DNA of 51,756 nt, from assembly GCA_028687645.1 (NCBI GenBank), contig JAQTZQ010000006.1:1-51756 (forward strand), given 5' to 3'. This DNA comes from Rhodocyclaceae bacterium. GTDB taxonomy: Bacteria; Pseudomonadota; Gammaproteobacteria; Burkholderiales; Rhodocyclaceae. The notes beneath the pieces are model-generated. The model made no database searches. It saw only the letters and a list, made by a program, of their open reading frames with translations, and had not been told where the DNA came from. Positions 1-9,896 of the stretch are shown one piece after another. Position numbers and translations under genes: made by a program. Within the stretch, counting starts at the first letter, position 1. Every line of letters begins with the position of its first letter.

Positions 1-1
1 G

Positions 2-265
2 GTGCGCGGCGCTCGATGCGTTGGCTACGTTTCCGGCTTCGTGGATGGCTATGCAGTCAGCGACTACCTGGCAGAAAAAGTGGGCGTTTCACTCAACGCC
101 ATCTGCATCCCTGGCAAAAAGGATTTGCCCTACCGACTGGTGCTATCAGTCCTGGTTCACCTCGAAAATCTGCCGCCAAACTCCCCTTCCAGTACGGCAA
201 CACTGGTCGCTGCCGCGCTAGCAAAAACATTCCCTTGTACAGATCAGCTTGAATCAATGAAGTGA
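2..265 (+). CDS. Rap1a/Tai-like family protein, 3' end only
   Basis: This is the C-terminal part of a small protein; the gene enters from beyond the left edge, so the GTG at position 2 is probably not its start. About 87 residues are visible. The pattern Cys-Val-Gly-Tyr-Val-Ser-Gly near the start, a central Ile-Cys-Ile-Pro-Gly, and a helix ending in Ala-Lys-Thr-Phe-Pro-Cys match the conserved C-terminal half of the Rap1a/Tai family, which pairs cysteines in small exported proteins. Some family members are immunity proteins to type VI amidase effectors, but many have no known role. No effector gene is visible here, so an immunity function is not claimed. The stop codon lies 24 bases before tRNA-Leu, and the tRNA promoter overlaps the end of the gene. 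Confidence 0.55.
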   Translation: MRGARCVGYVSGFVDGYAVSDYLAEKVGVSLNAICIPGKKDLPYRLVLSVLVHLENLPPNSPSSTATLVAAALAKTFPCTDQLESMK

Positions 266-277
266 TTCGTGGATAAT
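249..277 (+). promoter_or_regulatory. sigma-70 promoter of the tRNA cluster
   Basis: A -35 box TTGAAT (249-254) is separated by exactly 17 bases from a -10 box GATAAT (272-277). It is followed by the GC-only stretch GCGCGC (278-283) before the expected start near 284. A GC-rich discriminator is typical of stable-RNA promoters under stringent control. The promoter overlaps the last codons of the upstream coding region and lies just before tRNA-Leu. Confidence 0.6.
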
Positions 278-289
278 GCGCGCTCTGTT

Positions 290-374
290 GCCCCGGTGGC
301 GGAATCGGTAGACGCAGCGGATTCAAAATCCGCCGCCGAAAGGTGTGCCAGTTCGAGTCTGGCCCGGGGCACCA
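290..374 (+). tRNA. tRNA-Leu (anticodon CAA)
   Basis: An 85-base class II tRNA with a long variable arm. Acceptor GCCCCGG (290-296) pairs with CCGGGGC (364-370), followed by A and an encoded CCA (372-374). The anticodon stem GCGGA/TCCGC encloses the loop TTCAAAA, giving anticodon CAA (reads UUG). The T arm contains GTTCGAGTC. It is the first member of a three-tRNA cluster. Confidence 0.95.
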
Positions 375-458
375 AATTTGATCGAATGTTCAGCTCAGCA
401 TGCGAAATTGGGCTTTTCATCGATCAAGGTGGTTTCTAATTTACCTTAATCGGTAGAT

Positions 459-534
459 GCGTTCTTAGCTCAGTTGGTAGAGCGTCTGCCTTACACGCAG
501 AATGTCGGCGGTTCGAGCCCGTCAGGACGCACCA
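459..534 (+). tRNA. tRNA-Val (anticodon TAC)
   Basis: A 76-base tRNA. Acceptor GCGTTCT (459-465) pairs with AGGACGC (524-530) with one G-U pair, and CCA is encoded at 532-534. The anticodon stem TCTGC/GCAGA encloses CTTACAC, giving anticodon TAC (reads GUA and, when modified, other Val codons). Only four bases separate it from tRNA-Thr, so they are almost certainly co-transcribed. Confidence 0.95.
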
Positions 535-538
535 AGTT

Positions 539-613
<75 letters not shown>

Positions 614-945
614 GGAAAACACCTCACGGCTGATTTTCCACAGCTACCCGATTCAAGCAATCGCTGCTTGAGATTTAGCGTGCAAAGAATCCGGCGCTGG
701 TACGTAAATCGTAGCCCCCCACTTTTACGATCTTCAGACTCACCAGGCTTTCTTTCCTGTCGTCTTGATTAGATCATTTTCATTTCAAGGGCCTTCATTT
801 AGCTCGGTGGCTTGCGCATTTTTTCAATAAATTTGCACCGCCTTGGGTGCATGGTATGCCAGACAAAAAAGCTACCGCTGCTATTGCTCATACCAGCCGA
901 AAGGTCTAACTTCACCACTTGGTGTAGAGAAGAGAAGGAGTCGCC
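614..945. other. 332-base spacer without a recognised gene
   Basis: A seven-base-pair hairpin TCAAGCA/TGCTTGA lies at 653-671, followed by only a weak T run; it may help end tRNA transcription. Short open frames here have no ribosome-binding site and no recognisable product. The last bases before 946 carry the AAGGAG Shine-Dalgarno sequence of the next gene. Confidence 0.5.
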
Positions 946-1188
946 ATGCTCAACAACCAGGAACGCAGAGTGCGCATCGAGCAACGCCAGCGCGATATCG
1001 GCCCCCCCATGGCCTGTGCTGAGCGCCGCAAGAAGGCTGAACGTCGCCTACCCATTATTGGTGAAGCTGTGATGTCCGATGAAGATTGGCAACTGTACTT
1101 CGGCAATCATGACAAGCCCGGCTTGGCAAATGATGCGGGGGCTGAGCATGCGGCAGCAATTTTTGATCGGGCACGCGACGGATTTTGA
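946..1188 (+). CDS. small hypothetical protein, 80 aa
   Basis: The gene has a textbook Shine-Dalgarno AAGGAG at 935-940, five bases before the ATG, and a rho-independent terminator about 20 bases after its stop. Both support it as a real single-gene unit. The product is soluble and very rich in Arg and Lys in its first 40 residues (repeated Glu-Arg-Arg), then acidic. It has no signal peptide, membrane segment or cysteine pair. I do not recognise the family. It lies between a tRNA cluster and queA and is not part of the queA operon, because the terminator intervenes. Confidence 0.6.
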   Translation: MLNNQERRVRIEQRQRDIGPPMACAERRKKAERRLPIIGEAVMSDEDWQLYFGNHDKPGLANDAGAEHAAAIFDRARDGF

Positions 1189-1208
1189 ACTCGCAACAGC
1201 AGCCATCC

Positions 1209-1238
1209 AAGGCTCTCGCTTCGAGGGCCGTTTTTATT
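1209..1238 (+). terminator. rho-independent terminator after the 80-aa gene
   Basis: Stem GGCTCTCG (1211-1218) pairs with CGAGGGCC (1222-1229) with one G-U pair across a three-base loop, followed by GTTTTTATTT. Confidence 0.7.
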
Positions 1239-1295
1239 TGCGCCATCCCTGTTGAGCGCCGATAATCCGCCTCCAATCTGAATCCCTCCAACTAA

Positions 1296-3444
<2,149 letters not shown>

Positions 3445-3487
3445 TAGAATCACGCGTTTCGCTTTTTAGATATCCGGAGTTTCAACA

Positions 3488-3814
3488 ATGATTAGTCTTG
3501 CCCACGCTCAAACCGCTGCCGCTGCTGCTGACCCGATGGGCGGCATGATGCAGATGCTGCCGATGATCCTGATGTTCGTCGTGCTGTGGTTCCTGATGAT
3601 TCGCCCGCAAATGAAAAAGGCCAAGGAACACAAAGCCTTGCTGGCCGCCATCGCCAAAGGCGATGAGGTGGTGACTCAGGGCGGCATCGTCGGCCGCGTC
3701 TCCAAAGTGGGAGACAGCTACGTCAATATCGAGATTGCCACCGGCACCGACATCGTTGTGCAAAAACCGGCCATCGTTCTGGTTCTGCCCAAGGGTACGT
3801 TGAAATCGCTGTAA
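3488..3814 (+). CDS. yajC: Sec translocon accessory protein YajC
   Basis: YajC is a small single-span inner-membrane subunit that associates with SecD-SecF and the SecYEG translocon. The 108-residue product has a hydrophobic segment at about residues 20-40 (MMQMLPMILMFVVLWFLMI), followed by the signature RPQMKKAKEHKALLAAIAKG and a conserved GDEVVTQGGIVGRV block. The start is preceded by CGGAG. It sits between tgt and secD as in many proteobacteria. Confidence 0.95.
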   Translation: MISLAHAQTAAAAADPMGGMMQMLPMILMFVVLWFLMIRPQMKKAKEHKALLAAIAKGDEVVTQGGIVGRVSKVGDSYVNIEIATGTDIVVQKPAIVLVLPKGTLKSL

Positions 3815-3822
3815 GCGCTTTC

Positions 3823-3889
3823 GGGGGATTAGTAATTGGGGATTAGGAACCCCAATTACCAATTACCAATCCCTTATTACCAATCCCCC
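3823..3889. repeat. imperfect inverted repeat of GGGGATTAG/ATTGG units (yajC-secD)
   Basis: The spacer between yajC and secD is nearly filled by a self-complementary sequence. The left arm has GGGGGATTAG and AATTGGGGATTAGG; the right arm has CCCCAATTACC, AATTACCAATCCC and TTACCAATCCCCC. The arms can fold into a long imperfect stem. A sequence built from the same units occurs at 30582-30649. Confidence 0.65.
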
Positions 3890-3907
3890 TTTACGCCCTA
3901 CCAAAAA

Positions 3908-5812
3908 ATGAATCGCTACCCACTATGGAAGTACATCATCATCGCCATCGCGTTGGTGCTGGGCTTCGTCTATACCCTGCCCAATTTTTTTGGTGAATCA
4001 CCAGCGGTGCAGGTTTCCAGCGCCAAAGTCACGATCAAGGTCGATGAAAACACCAAGGGCCGCGTTGAAGAGGCTCTGAAATCAGCAGGCATTACGCATG
4101 ATGGTATTCAGCTCGATTTCAACGGTGTCAAAACCCGCCTCAAAGACACCGACACCCAGTTGAAGGCCAAGGACATCCTTGAAAAAGCCTTCAACCCGGA
4201 TGCCAAAGACCCGCAATACGTCGTCGCCCTCAATTTGCTGACCGCCTCGCCGCAATGGCTGACCTCGCTGAATGCGCTGCCGATGTATCTCGGCCTCGAC
4301 CTGCGCGGTGGCGTACATTTCTTGCTGCAAGTCGACATGAAGGGCGCGCTGACCAAGAAGCTCGATTCGACATCCGCCGACCTGCGCACCGTAATGCGCG
4401 ATAAAAACCTGCGCCATGGTGGTGTCAGTCGTGAAGGTGATCGTCTGGTCGTTAATTTCCGTGATGCGGAAACCCGCGACAAGGCACGCAATGCGATTGC
4501 GGACAACCAACCTGATTTGCTCATCACCGATCAAGGTGAGGGTACCGAACTCAAACTAGTTGCCACGCTCAAGCCGCAAGCACAGCTTAAGATTGGCGAA
4601 TTCGCCCTCAAACAGAACATCACCACCCTGCACAACCGAATCAACGAACTCGGGGTAGCCGAGCCGGTAATTCAGCAACAAGGCGCTGACCGCATCGTTG
4701 TTCAACTGCCCGGCGTGCAGGATACGGCCAAGGCCAAGGATATTCTCGGGCGCACTGCCACCCTTGAAATTCGAATGGTCGACGACTCTCCCGGCGTCCT
4801 TGAGGCTGCAATGGCCGGGAATGTGCCGTTCGGCACCGAGGTCTACACTGAGCGCGGCGGCCGCCCCTTGCTGGTCAAAAAGCAGGTCGTCCTGACCGGC
4901 GACCGTCTGACTGACGCCCAACCCGGCTTTGACACCCAAACCAACGAAGCCGCCGTCCATCTCACGCTGGACTCCGCAGGTGCCCGCATCTTCAAGGACG
5001 TCACGCGTGACAACGTGGGCAAGCGCATGGCTATTCTGCTGATCGAAAAAGGCAAAGGTGAGGTGGTCACCGCGCCAGTTATTCGCTCTGAAATCGGTGG
5101 TGGTCGAGTGCAGATTTCCGGCCGAATGAGCACCATGGAAGCCAACGACACTGCGCTGCTGCTACGTGCCGGCTCGCTTGCCGCGCCGATGGACATCATT
5201 GAAGAGCGCACCATCGGCCCATCACTCGGTGCCGAAAACATCCAAAAGGGCTTCCAGTCCACGATGTGGGGCTTCGTGGCAATTGCTGTTTTCATGATCA
5301 TCTACTACCAAGTCTTCGGTCTCGTTTCGGTATTCGCGCTGGCCTCCAACCTGCTTTTGCTGATCGCTCTCCTCTCTCTGCTACAAGCCACGCTGACGCT
5401 ACCCGGTATCGCGGCTATTGCCCTGACGCTGGGTATGGCGATTGACGCTAACGTACTGATCAACGAACGCATCCGCGAAGAACTGCGTAACGGCATGCCG
5501 CCACAAGGGGCGATTTCGGAAGGTTATGAACGGGCTTTTGGCACCATTCTCGACTCCAACATTACCACCCTGATCGCCGGGCTGGCCCTGTTGATTTTCG
5601 GCTCCGGCCCAATCCGTGGCTTTGCCGTCGTGCATTGCCTCGGCATTCTGACTTCGATTTTCTCCTCGGTGGTGGTTTCGCGCGGCCTCGTCAATCTGAT
5701 CTATGGCCGCCAGAAGAAGCTGACCAAGGTCGCCATCGGACAGATCTGGAAACCCGGCACTGTTGCGACCACAGAATCAACGGCTGGCCCTAGGGTCAAC
5801 GGCAAAAAATAA
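3908..5812 (+). CDS. secD: protein translocase subunit SecD
   Basis: SecD works with SecF in the inner membrane, using proton motive force to pull exported proteins through SecYEG. The product has 634 residues with one N-terminal membrane span (about 7-25), a large periplasmic region containing DLRGGVHFLLQVD, and five C-terminal spans from about residue 450. The C-terminal part contains GMAIDANVLINERIREE, the conserved motif of the RND-like core. I chose the start MNRYPLWK because an in-frame upstream ATG at 3836 would add 24 residues translated from the intergenic repeat. No good Shine-Dalgarno is visible, as the repeat takes up the upstream space. secF starts 12 bases after the stop. Confidence 0.97.
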   Translation: MNRYPLWKYIIIAIALVLGFVYTLPNFFGESPAVQVSSAKVTIKVDENTKGRVEEALKSAGITHDGIQLDFNGVKTRLKDTDTQLKAKDILEKAFNPDAKDPQYVVALNLLTASPQWLTSLNALPMYLGLDLRGGVHFLLQVDMKGALTKKLDSTSADLRTVMRDKNLRHGGVSREGDRLVVNFRDAETRDKARNAIADNQPDLLITDQGEGTELKLVATLKPQAQLKIGEFALKQNITTLHNRINELGVAEPVIQQQGADRIVVQLPGVQDTAKAKDILGRTATLEIRMVDDSPGVLEAAMAGNVPFGTEVYTERGGRPLLVKKQVVLTGDRLTDAQPGFDTQTNEAAVHLTLDSAGARIFKDVTRDNVGKRMAILLIEKGKGEVVTAPVIRSEIGGGRVQISGRMSTMEANDTALLLRAGSLAAPMDIIEERTIGPSLGAENIQKGFQSTMWGFVAIAVFMIIYYQVFGLVSVFALASNLLLLIALLSLLQATLTLPGIAAIALTLGMAIDANVLINERIREELRNGMPPQGAISEGYERAFGTILDSNITTLIAGLALLIFGSGPIRGFAVVHCLGILTSIFSSVVVSRGLVNLIYGRQKKLTKVAIGQIWKPGTVATTESTAGPRVNGKK

Positions 5813-5824
5813 GAGAAAAACACC

Positions 5825-6769
5825 ATGGAATTTTTCCGGATTCAAAAAGACATCCCCTTCATGCGCCATGCACTGAAGTTCAACATCATTTCGCTGGTGA
5901 CCTTCCTGCTGGCGGTGGTTTTTCTCTTTACCAAAGGCCTGCATCTTTCGGTGGAATTCACCGGCGGTACGCTGATTGAAGTTCACTACCAGCAAGCCGC
6001 TGATCTGGAAAAGATTCGCGGCTCGCTCGGTAAAGCGGGTTTTAACGACTATTCGGTGCAGAACTTTGGTTCTTCGCAGGATGTGATGATTCGCCTGCCG
6101 CTCAAGGCTGATCAGAAGTCAGCCCAAATCGGCGAATCGGTGATGGCCTCACTCAATGCGGACGCACCCGGCGCCGAATTGCGCCGTGTTGAATTCGTCG
6201 GCCCGCAGGTCGGTAAGGAACTCGCCGAAAACGGGGCCATGGCCTTGCTGTTGGTGGTGATTGGCATTGTCATCTACCTCGCTTTCCGTTTTGAGTGGCG
6301 CTTCTCGGTCTCGGCCATTATTGCCAACCTGCACGATGTCATCATCATTCTCGGCTTCTTCGCCTTCTTCCAATGGGAGTTTTCGCTCTCGGTGCTGGCG
6401 GCGGTACTGGCCGTGCTCGGCTATTCGGTCAATGAGTCGGTGGTCGTTTTCGACCGGGTGCGCGAAACCTTCAAAAAGGTGCGCGGCCTGACGACGCCAC
6501 AGGTACTCGACCACGCCATTACCAGCACGATCAGCCGCACGATCATCACGCACGGCAGTACCCAGTTGATGGTGCTCTCGATGCTGATCTTCGGCGGCGA
6601 AACCCTGTATTACTTCTCGCTGGCGCTGACCATCGGCATTCTGTTCGGCATTTACTCTTCAGTGCTGGTCGCCAGCCCGCTCGTCATGTGGCTGGGCGTC
6701 TCGCGTGAGCAATTCATTAGCAAGCCGAAAGTGATTGAAGGCGCCAACGAAGATGGTGCTGTCGTTTAG
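5825..6769 (+). CDS. secF: protein translocase subunit SecF
   Basis: Partner of SecD in the inner membrane. The product has 314 residues with an N-terminal span (about 18-36), the conserved SVEFTGGTLIEV block, a periplasmic domain and five C-terminal spans. The C-terminal core includes GYSVNESVVVFDRVRE, the counterpart of the SecD membrane motif. It is the last gene of the queA-secF run; a strong terminator follows within 30 bases. Confidence 0.97.
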   Translation: MEFFRIQKDIPFMRHALKFNIISLVTFLLAVVFLFTKGLHLSVEFTGGTLIEVHYQQAADLEKIRGSLGKAGFNDYSVQNFGSSQDVMIRLPLKADQKSAQIGESVMASLNADAPGAELRRVEFVGPQVGKELAENGAMALLLVVIGIVIYLAFRFEWRFSVSAIIANLHDVIIILGFFAFFQWEFSLSVLAAVLAVLGYSVNESVVVFDRVRETFKKVRGLTTPQVLDHAITSTISRTIITHGSTQLMVLSMLIFGGETLYYFSLALTIGILFGIYSSVLVASPLVMWLGVSREQFISKPKVIEGANEDGAVV

Positions 6770-6775
6770 GACATT

Positions 6776-6787
6776 GTTACGGTCAAC
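6776..6787 (-). repeat. GTTGACCGTAAC dispersed 12-mer, copy 2
   Basis: Exact copy on the minus strand, in the gap between the secF stop and the terminator stem. Read on the minus strand it is flanked by TTTTAGCG before and AAT after, the same context as the other copies. Confidence 0.7.
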
Positions 6788-6792
6788 CGCTA

Positions 6793-6823
6793 AAAGGGGA
6801 GCATTTTTGCTCCCCTTTGTTTT
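6793..6823 (+). terminator. rho-independent terminator after secF
   Basis: A perfect 11-base-pair stem AAAGGGGAGCA (6793-6803) / TGCTCCCCTTT (6808-6818) with a TTTT loop, followed by G and TTTT. It separates the secDF operon from the pilus locus. Confidence 0.85.
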
Positions 6824-6861
6824 GCCGAATGGCCTGCGAGGTGGACACCAGTTACGCTGGA

Positions 6862-6902
6862 TTGACAACAAATGCTTATGAAATAGCACTGGCAGCTATA
6901 AT
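6862..6902 (+). promoter_or_regulatory. candidate promoter of the pilus locus
   Basis: A perfect -10 hexamer TATAAT lies at 6897-6902. A perfect -35 hexamer TTGACA lies at 6862-6867, but it is 29 bases away, too far to pair with that -10. TTGACA may instead pair with TAGCAC at 6884-6889 (16-base spacer), or TATAAT may act with a weak -35. Either way transcription would start downstream of 6890 and argue against translation beginning at the TTG at 6902. Confidence 0.35.
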
Positions 6903-6937
6903 TGTGTGAAATATTTAACGAAAATCACGCAATCACT

Positions 6938-8383
6938 TTGTCTGATAAACCGCTGCTTCTTATTGTCGATGACGACCCGCTCATTTGTGATGCGCTAAGT
7001 TACGCTTTTGCTCAACACTTTGACATCGTTACCAGCCATAGTCGTCCGCATTGCCAGCGTCTGCTTCAGCAATTACGCCAAGTCCCACAGGCCGCCTTGG
7101 TTGATCTTGGCCTGCCGCCACTGCCGCATCGCCCAGACGAGGGGTTTGCGCTGATCGGTGACTTGCTGGCACTGGCGCCCGAGATGAAAATTGTCGTGCT
7201 ATCCGGCCAAAATGATGAAGACAATGCCCGTCATGCCCGCACCCTGGGTGCCGTCGATTTCATCAGCAAACCCTGTGATCCAGGCAAATTGCTCAAAATG
7301 TTGCGGCAAGCCATTGCTTTCAATGAATGCCATCCAGCCGAAAGGGCTGCCGCCGGACTGATTGGTGACAGTTTGCCGATGCAGGGACTAAAGCTCCAGC
7401 TTGGCCAGTATGCCAACCTGGCATTCCCGGTATTGATCGAAGGCGAATCCGGCTGCGGCAAGGATATCGTCGCCAGCCAGCACCTGCATCAACTCACAGA
7501 TCGTCGCAACCAGCCCTTCCTGGCGATCAACTGTGCGGCAATCTCACCAACGCTGATCGAGCCAACGCTATTCGGCCACGCCAAGGGTGCGTTTACCGGG
7601 GCGACCCATGCTCGTGTCGGCTATTTCGAAGAAGCAGCTAGCGGCACGCTATTTCTCGACGAAATCGGTGAAATGCCACACGATTTGCAAGCCAAACTCC
7701 TACGCGTTCTTGAGAATGGCGAGTACCAGCGTGTCGGCGAAACTCAGACCCGCATCTCGCAGGCGCGGATCATTGCGGCCACCAATCGTGATTTGCGTCA
7801 GGAAGTCAAGGACGGGCGCTTCCGTGCCGACCTTTACCACCGACTCTCGGTATTTAGCGTCAGTGTGCCGCCGTTGCGAGAGATGGGAACTGACCGCCTG
7901 CTCCTCCTTGAGCATTTTCGGCAGCATTATGCCCAACAAGCCAAGTGCCAGACATTCAGCCTTGATGCAAGCGCCGAACAATGCTGGTTGAACTATGCCT
8001 TCCCGGGCAATACGCGTGAGTTGCGCAATATCGTTATTCGACTGACCGCACGCTGGGCGGGGCAAGTCGTCAGCAAAGAACGGCTGCTTGCAGAATTTGA
8101 CACCACAATACCGCTCGCGCCCGAGGCCCGCCGCTATCTTCATGCTTGGAATAATCAGGGAGTCATTGCAGAAACGTCATACCCAAGCCCACAACAGGCC
8201 ACGCTGGATCATTTGCAGCAACAGGGCCAGATTGATCTTGATGCAACCCTCGCCGAGCTTGAACTGGCATACATTGAAGCCGCGCTCAAACTTGCCGATG
8301 GCAACATGAGCCAGGCTGCCCGACGGCTTGGCATCAACCGCAGCACCCTCTATAACCGCATGGAAATCCGCCAGCGAAGATGA
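6938..8383 (+). CDS. NtrC-type sigma-54 response regulator of the pilus locus
   Basis: A response regulator that would activate sigma-54 promoters. It has an N-terminal receiver domain with acidic pocket DDDP, phospho-acceptor Asp56 in VDLGLPP and Lys in ISKPCD. A central AAA+ domain follows with Walker A GESGCGKD (169-176) and the sigma-54 contact loop GAFTGA (217-222). A C-terminal Fis-type helix-turn-helix ends in [14 protein letters not shown]. The DLGLPP receiver and overall layout resemble the PrsR subgroup known from exopolysaccharide/PEP-CTERM loci. No ATG is available: TTG at 6938 gives 481 residues starting [14 protein letters not shown], while TTG at 6902 would overlap a -10 box. 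Its stop overlaps the next start by four bases, so it is coupled to mshM. No partner kinase is adjacent. Confidence 0.85.
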   Translation: MSDKPLLLIVDDDPLICDALSYAFAQHFDIVTSHSRPHCQRLLQQLRQVPQAALVDLGLPPLPHRPDEGFALIGDLLALAPEMKIVVLSGQNDEDNARHARTLGAVDFISKPCDPGKLLKMLRQAIAFNECHPAERAAAGLIGDSLPMQGLKLQLGQYANLAFPVLIEGESGCGKDIVASQHLHQLTDRRNQPFLAINCAAISPTLIEPTLFGHAKGAFTGATHARVGYFEEAASGTLFLDEIGEMPHDLQAKLLRVLENGEYQRVGETQTRISQARIIAATNRDLRQEVKDGRFRADLYHRLSVFSVSVPPLREMGTDRLLLLEHFRQHYAQQAKCQTFSLDASAEQCWLNYAFPGNTRELRNIVIRLTARWAGQVVSKERLLAEFDTTIPLAPEARRYLHAWNNQGVIAETSYPSPQQATLDHLQQQGQIDLDATLAELELAYIEAALKLADGNMSQAARRLGINRSTLYNRMEIRQRR

Positions 8384-9792
8384 GCCTTTATCTCGAACAT
8401 TTCGGCCTGCGTGAGCCGCCGTTCAGGATCACGCCCCATACCGATTTTTTCTTTACTGGCGCCAATCGGGGGCCGACACTCGACGCGCTGATCTACGCCA
8501 TCACGCAGGATGAAGGCATCGTCAAGGTCACGGGCGAAGTAGGCAGCGGCAAAACCATGCTCTGCCGCATGCTGCTCGAACGGCTGCCTGATGAGGTTGA
8601 ATCGCTCTACCTGGCGAATCCTTCGCTCTCACGCAGTGAAATTCTCGGTGCCATCGCTGACGAGCTAGGCATTCCAGTCGATGGTAAAACCACGCATTCG
8701 ATGATTCGCACCTTGCAGGATGCGCTGGTTCAACGCTACGCCAAAGGCAAGCGGGTGGTGATCCTGATCGACGAGGCGCACGCCATGCCAGCAGAGTCGC
8801 TGGAAGAAATTCGCCTGCTTTCCAATCTGGAGTCCAAAGCCACCAAACTGCTGCAAATCGCTCTCTTCGCCCAACCGGAAATCGAAGATCGACTGGCAGC
8901 CAATGATATGCGCCAGTTACGTGAGCGCATTACGCAGCACTTCAACCTCTCACCACTAAAAGCCAGTGAAGTTGGCGGCTATCTGGAATTTCGTCTGCGG
9001 GCGGCCGGCTATCACGGCCCCAACCCATTTACCGCACGTGCTATTGAACAAATCGCACGGATTTCGGAAGGCCTCTCGCGGCGCATCAACATACTGGCCG
9101 ACAAAGCCCTGTTGGCCGCCTATTCTGCCGGCAGCTACAAAATAGACACCAACGAAATTCAAGCCGCCAATCAAGATGCCCGTTTTTCACCGCTACAGCA
9201 AAAACAGCCTTTTAATTTCCGCCCACTGCTCTGGGGAATCGGTAGCGGTACAGTAGTCGTTACCATCGCCTTGGCTCTCTTTGCCCTGTGGCCCCAGCGC
9301 CCCAGCGCACCTACCGCTTCGGTTCTAGCGCCCGCGCCCGCACCCGAGCTTGCGCCAACGCTTGCCGCACCAGTAATCACGCCAGAATCATCAAAACCAG
9401 CTTTGACCGCAATGCCGCCGCCGGACAGCCCGCCGACTGCCGCCAGCAATGACACAGCCATCAGCCAATTCGGCCCCTTGACGCAGGATGCTCTGGCCCG
9501 CTTCGCCACTTGGCAAGCCAATACCAGCCGCGAGCGTTACTTCATTCAGCTGCTGGCAACCGATGCCGGCAGTGGTGCAGACGTGGAGAATTTCCTGGCG
9601 CAAACAAGCAAACAACTCAACCTGGACGATTTGCGCGTCTATCGATCATCGCTTTCCGGCCGAGACCGCATCGGGGTGATTTTTGGTGACTACCCCAACC
9701 GCCAAGCAGCCAGCACTGCGATACGCACCCTGCCAGAAGCGATCCGTCTGGCCCAACCCTATCCACGTCAAGCCTTAAAGCTGCAACAATGA
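8380..9792 (+). CDS. mshM: MshM-like AAA ATPase with C-terminal SPOR-like domain
   Basis: Family of ExeA/GspA/MshM ATPases, which help insert secretins through the peptidoglycan. The 470-residue product starts with the family signature LEHFGLREPPFRITPHTDFFF. It has Walker A GEVGSGKT (about residue 52), Walker B VVILIDEAHAMP, and a lid domain with RRINILADKALLAAY. One membrane span follows (about residues 286-306), then a Pro/Ala-rich linker. The last 90 residues, with ERYFIQLLATDA, RIGVIFGDYPNRQAA and AIRTLP, look like a SPOR domain, a fold that binds denuded glycan strands. The order ATPase-span-linker-SPOR fits a protein that couples secretin assembly to the cell wall. The start overlaps the regulator gene by four bases. 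Confidence 0.85.
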   Translation: MSLYLEHFGLREPPFRITPHTDFFFTGANRGPTLDALIYAITQDEGIVKVTGEVGSGKTMLCRMLLERLPDEVESLYLANPSLSRSEILGAIADELGIPVDGKTTHSMIRTLQDALVQRYAKGKRVVILIDEAHAMPAESLEEIRLLSNLESKATKLLQIALFAQPEIEDRLAANDMRQLRERITQHFNLSPLKASEVGGYLEFRLRAAGYHGPNPFTARAIEQIARISEGLSRRINILADKALLAAYSAGSYKIDTNEIQAANQDARFSPLQQKQPFNFRPLLWGIGSGTVVVTIALALFALWPQRPSAPTASVLAPAPAPELAPTLAAPVITPESSKPALTAMPPPDSPPTAASNDTAISQFGPLTQDALARFATWQANTSRERYFIQLLATDAGSGADVENFLAQTSKQLNLDDLRVYRSSLSGRDRIGVIFGDYPNRQAASTAIRTLPEAIRLAQPYPRQALKLQQ

Positions 9793-9896
9793 CAATAGTC
9801 ATTTCACAATTCCAAAAGCAGCACTTCCGTGCCATGTTAGGATCAGTTTTGCTGCATACCAATGACGCCAACCTATTGAAACCAAGGTACAGCCTG

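Noticed and set aside
812..1072. 86-codon open frame overlapping the 80-residue gene
   Set aside because: No ribosome-binding site, and it conflicts with the well-supported frame starting at 946.
6890..6906. Possible sigma-54 promoter TGGCAG...TTGT before the NtrC-type regulator
   Set aside because: The spacing between the two elements is one base too long and the -12 element has TTGT rather than TTGC. A TATAAT box at the same place explains the sequence better.
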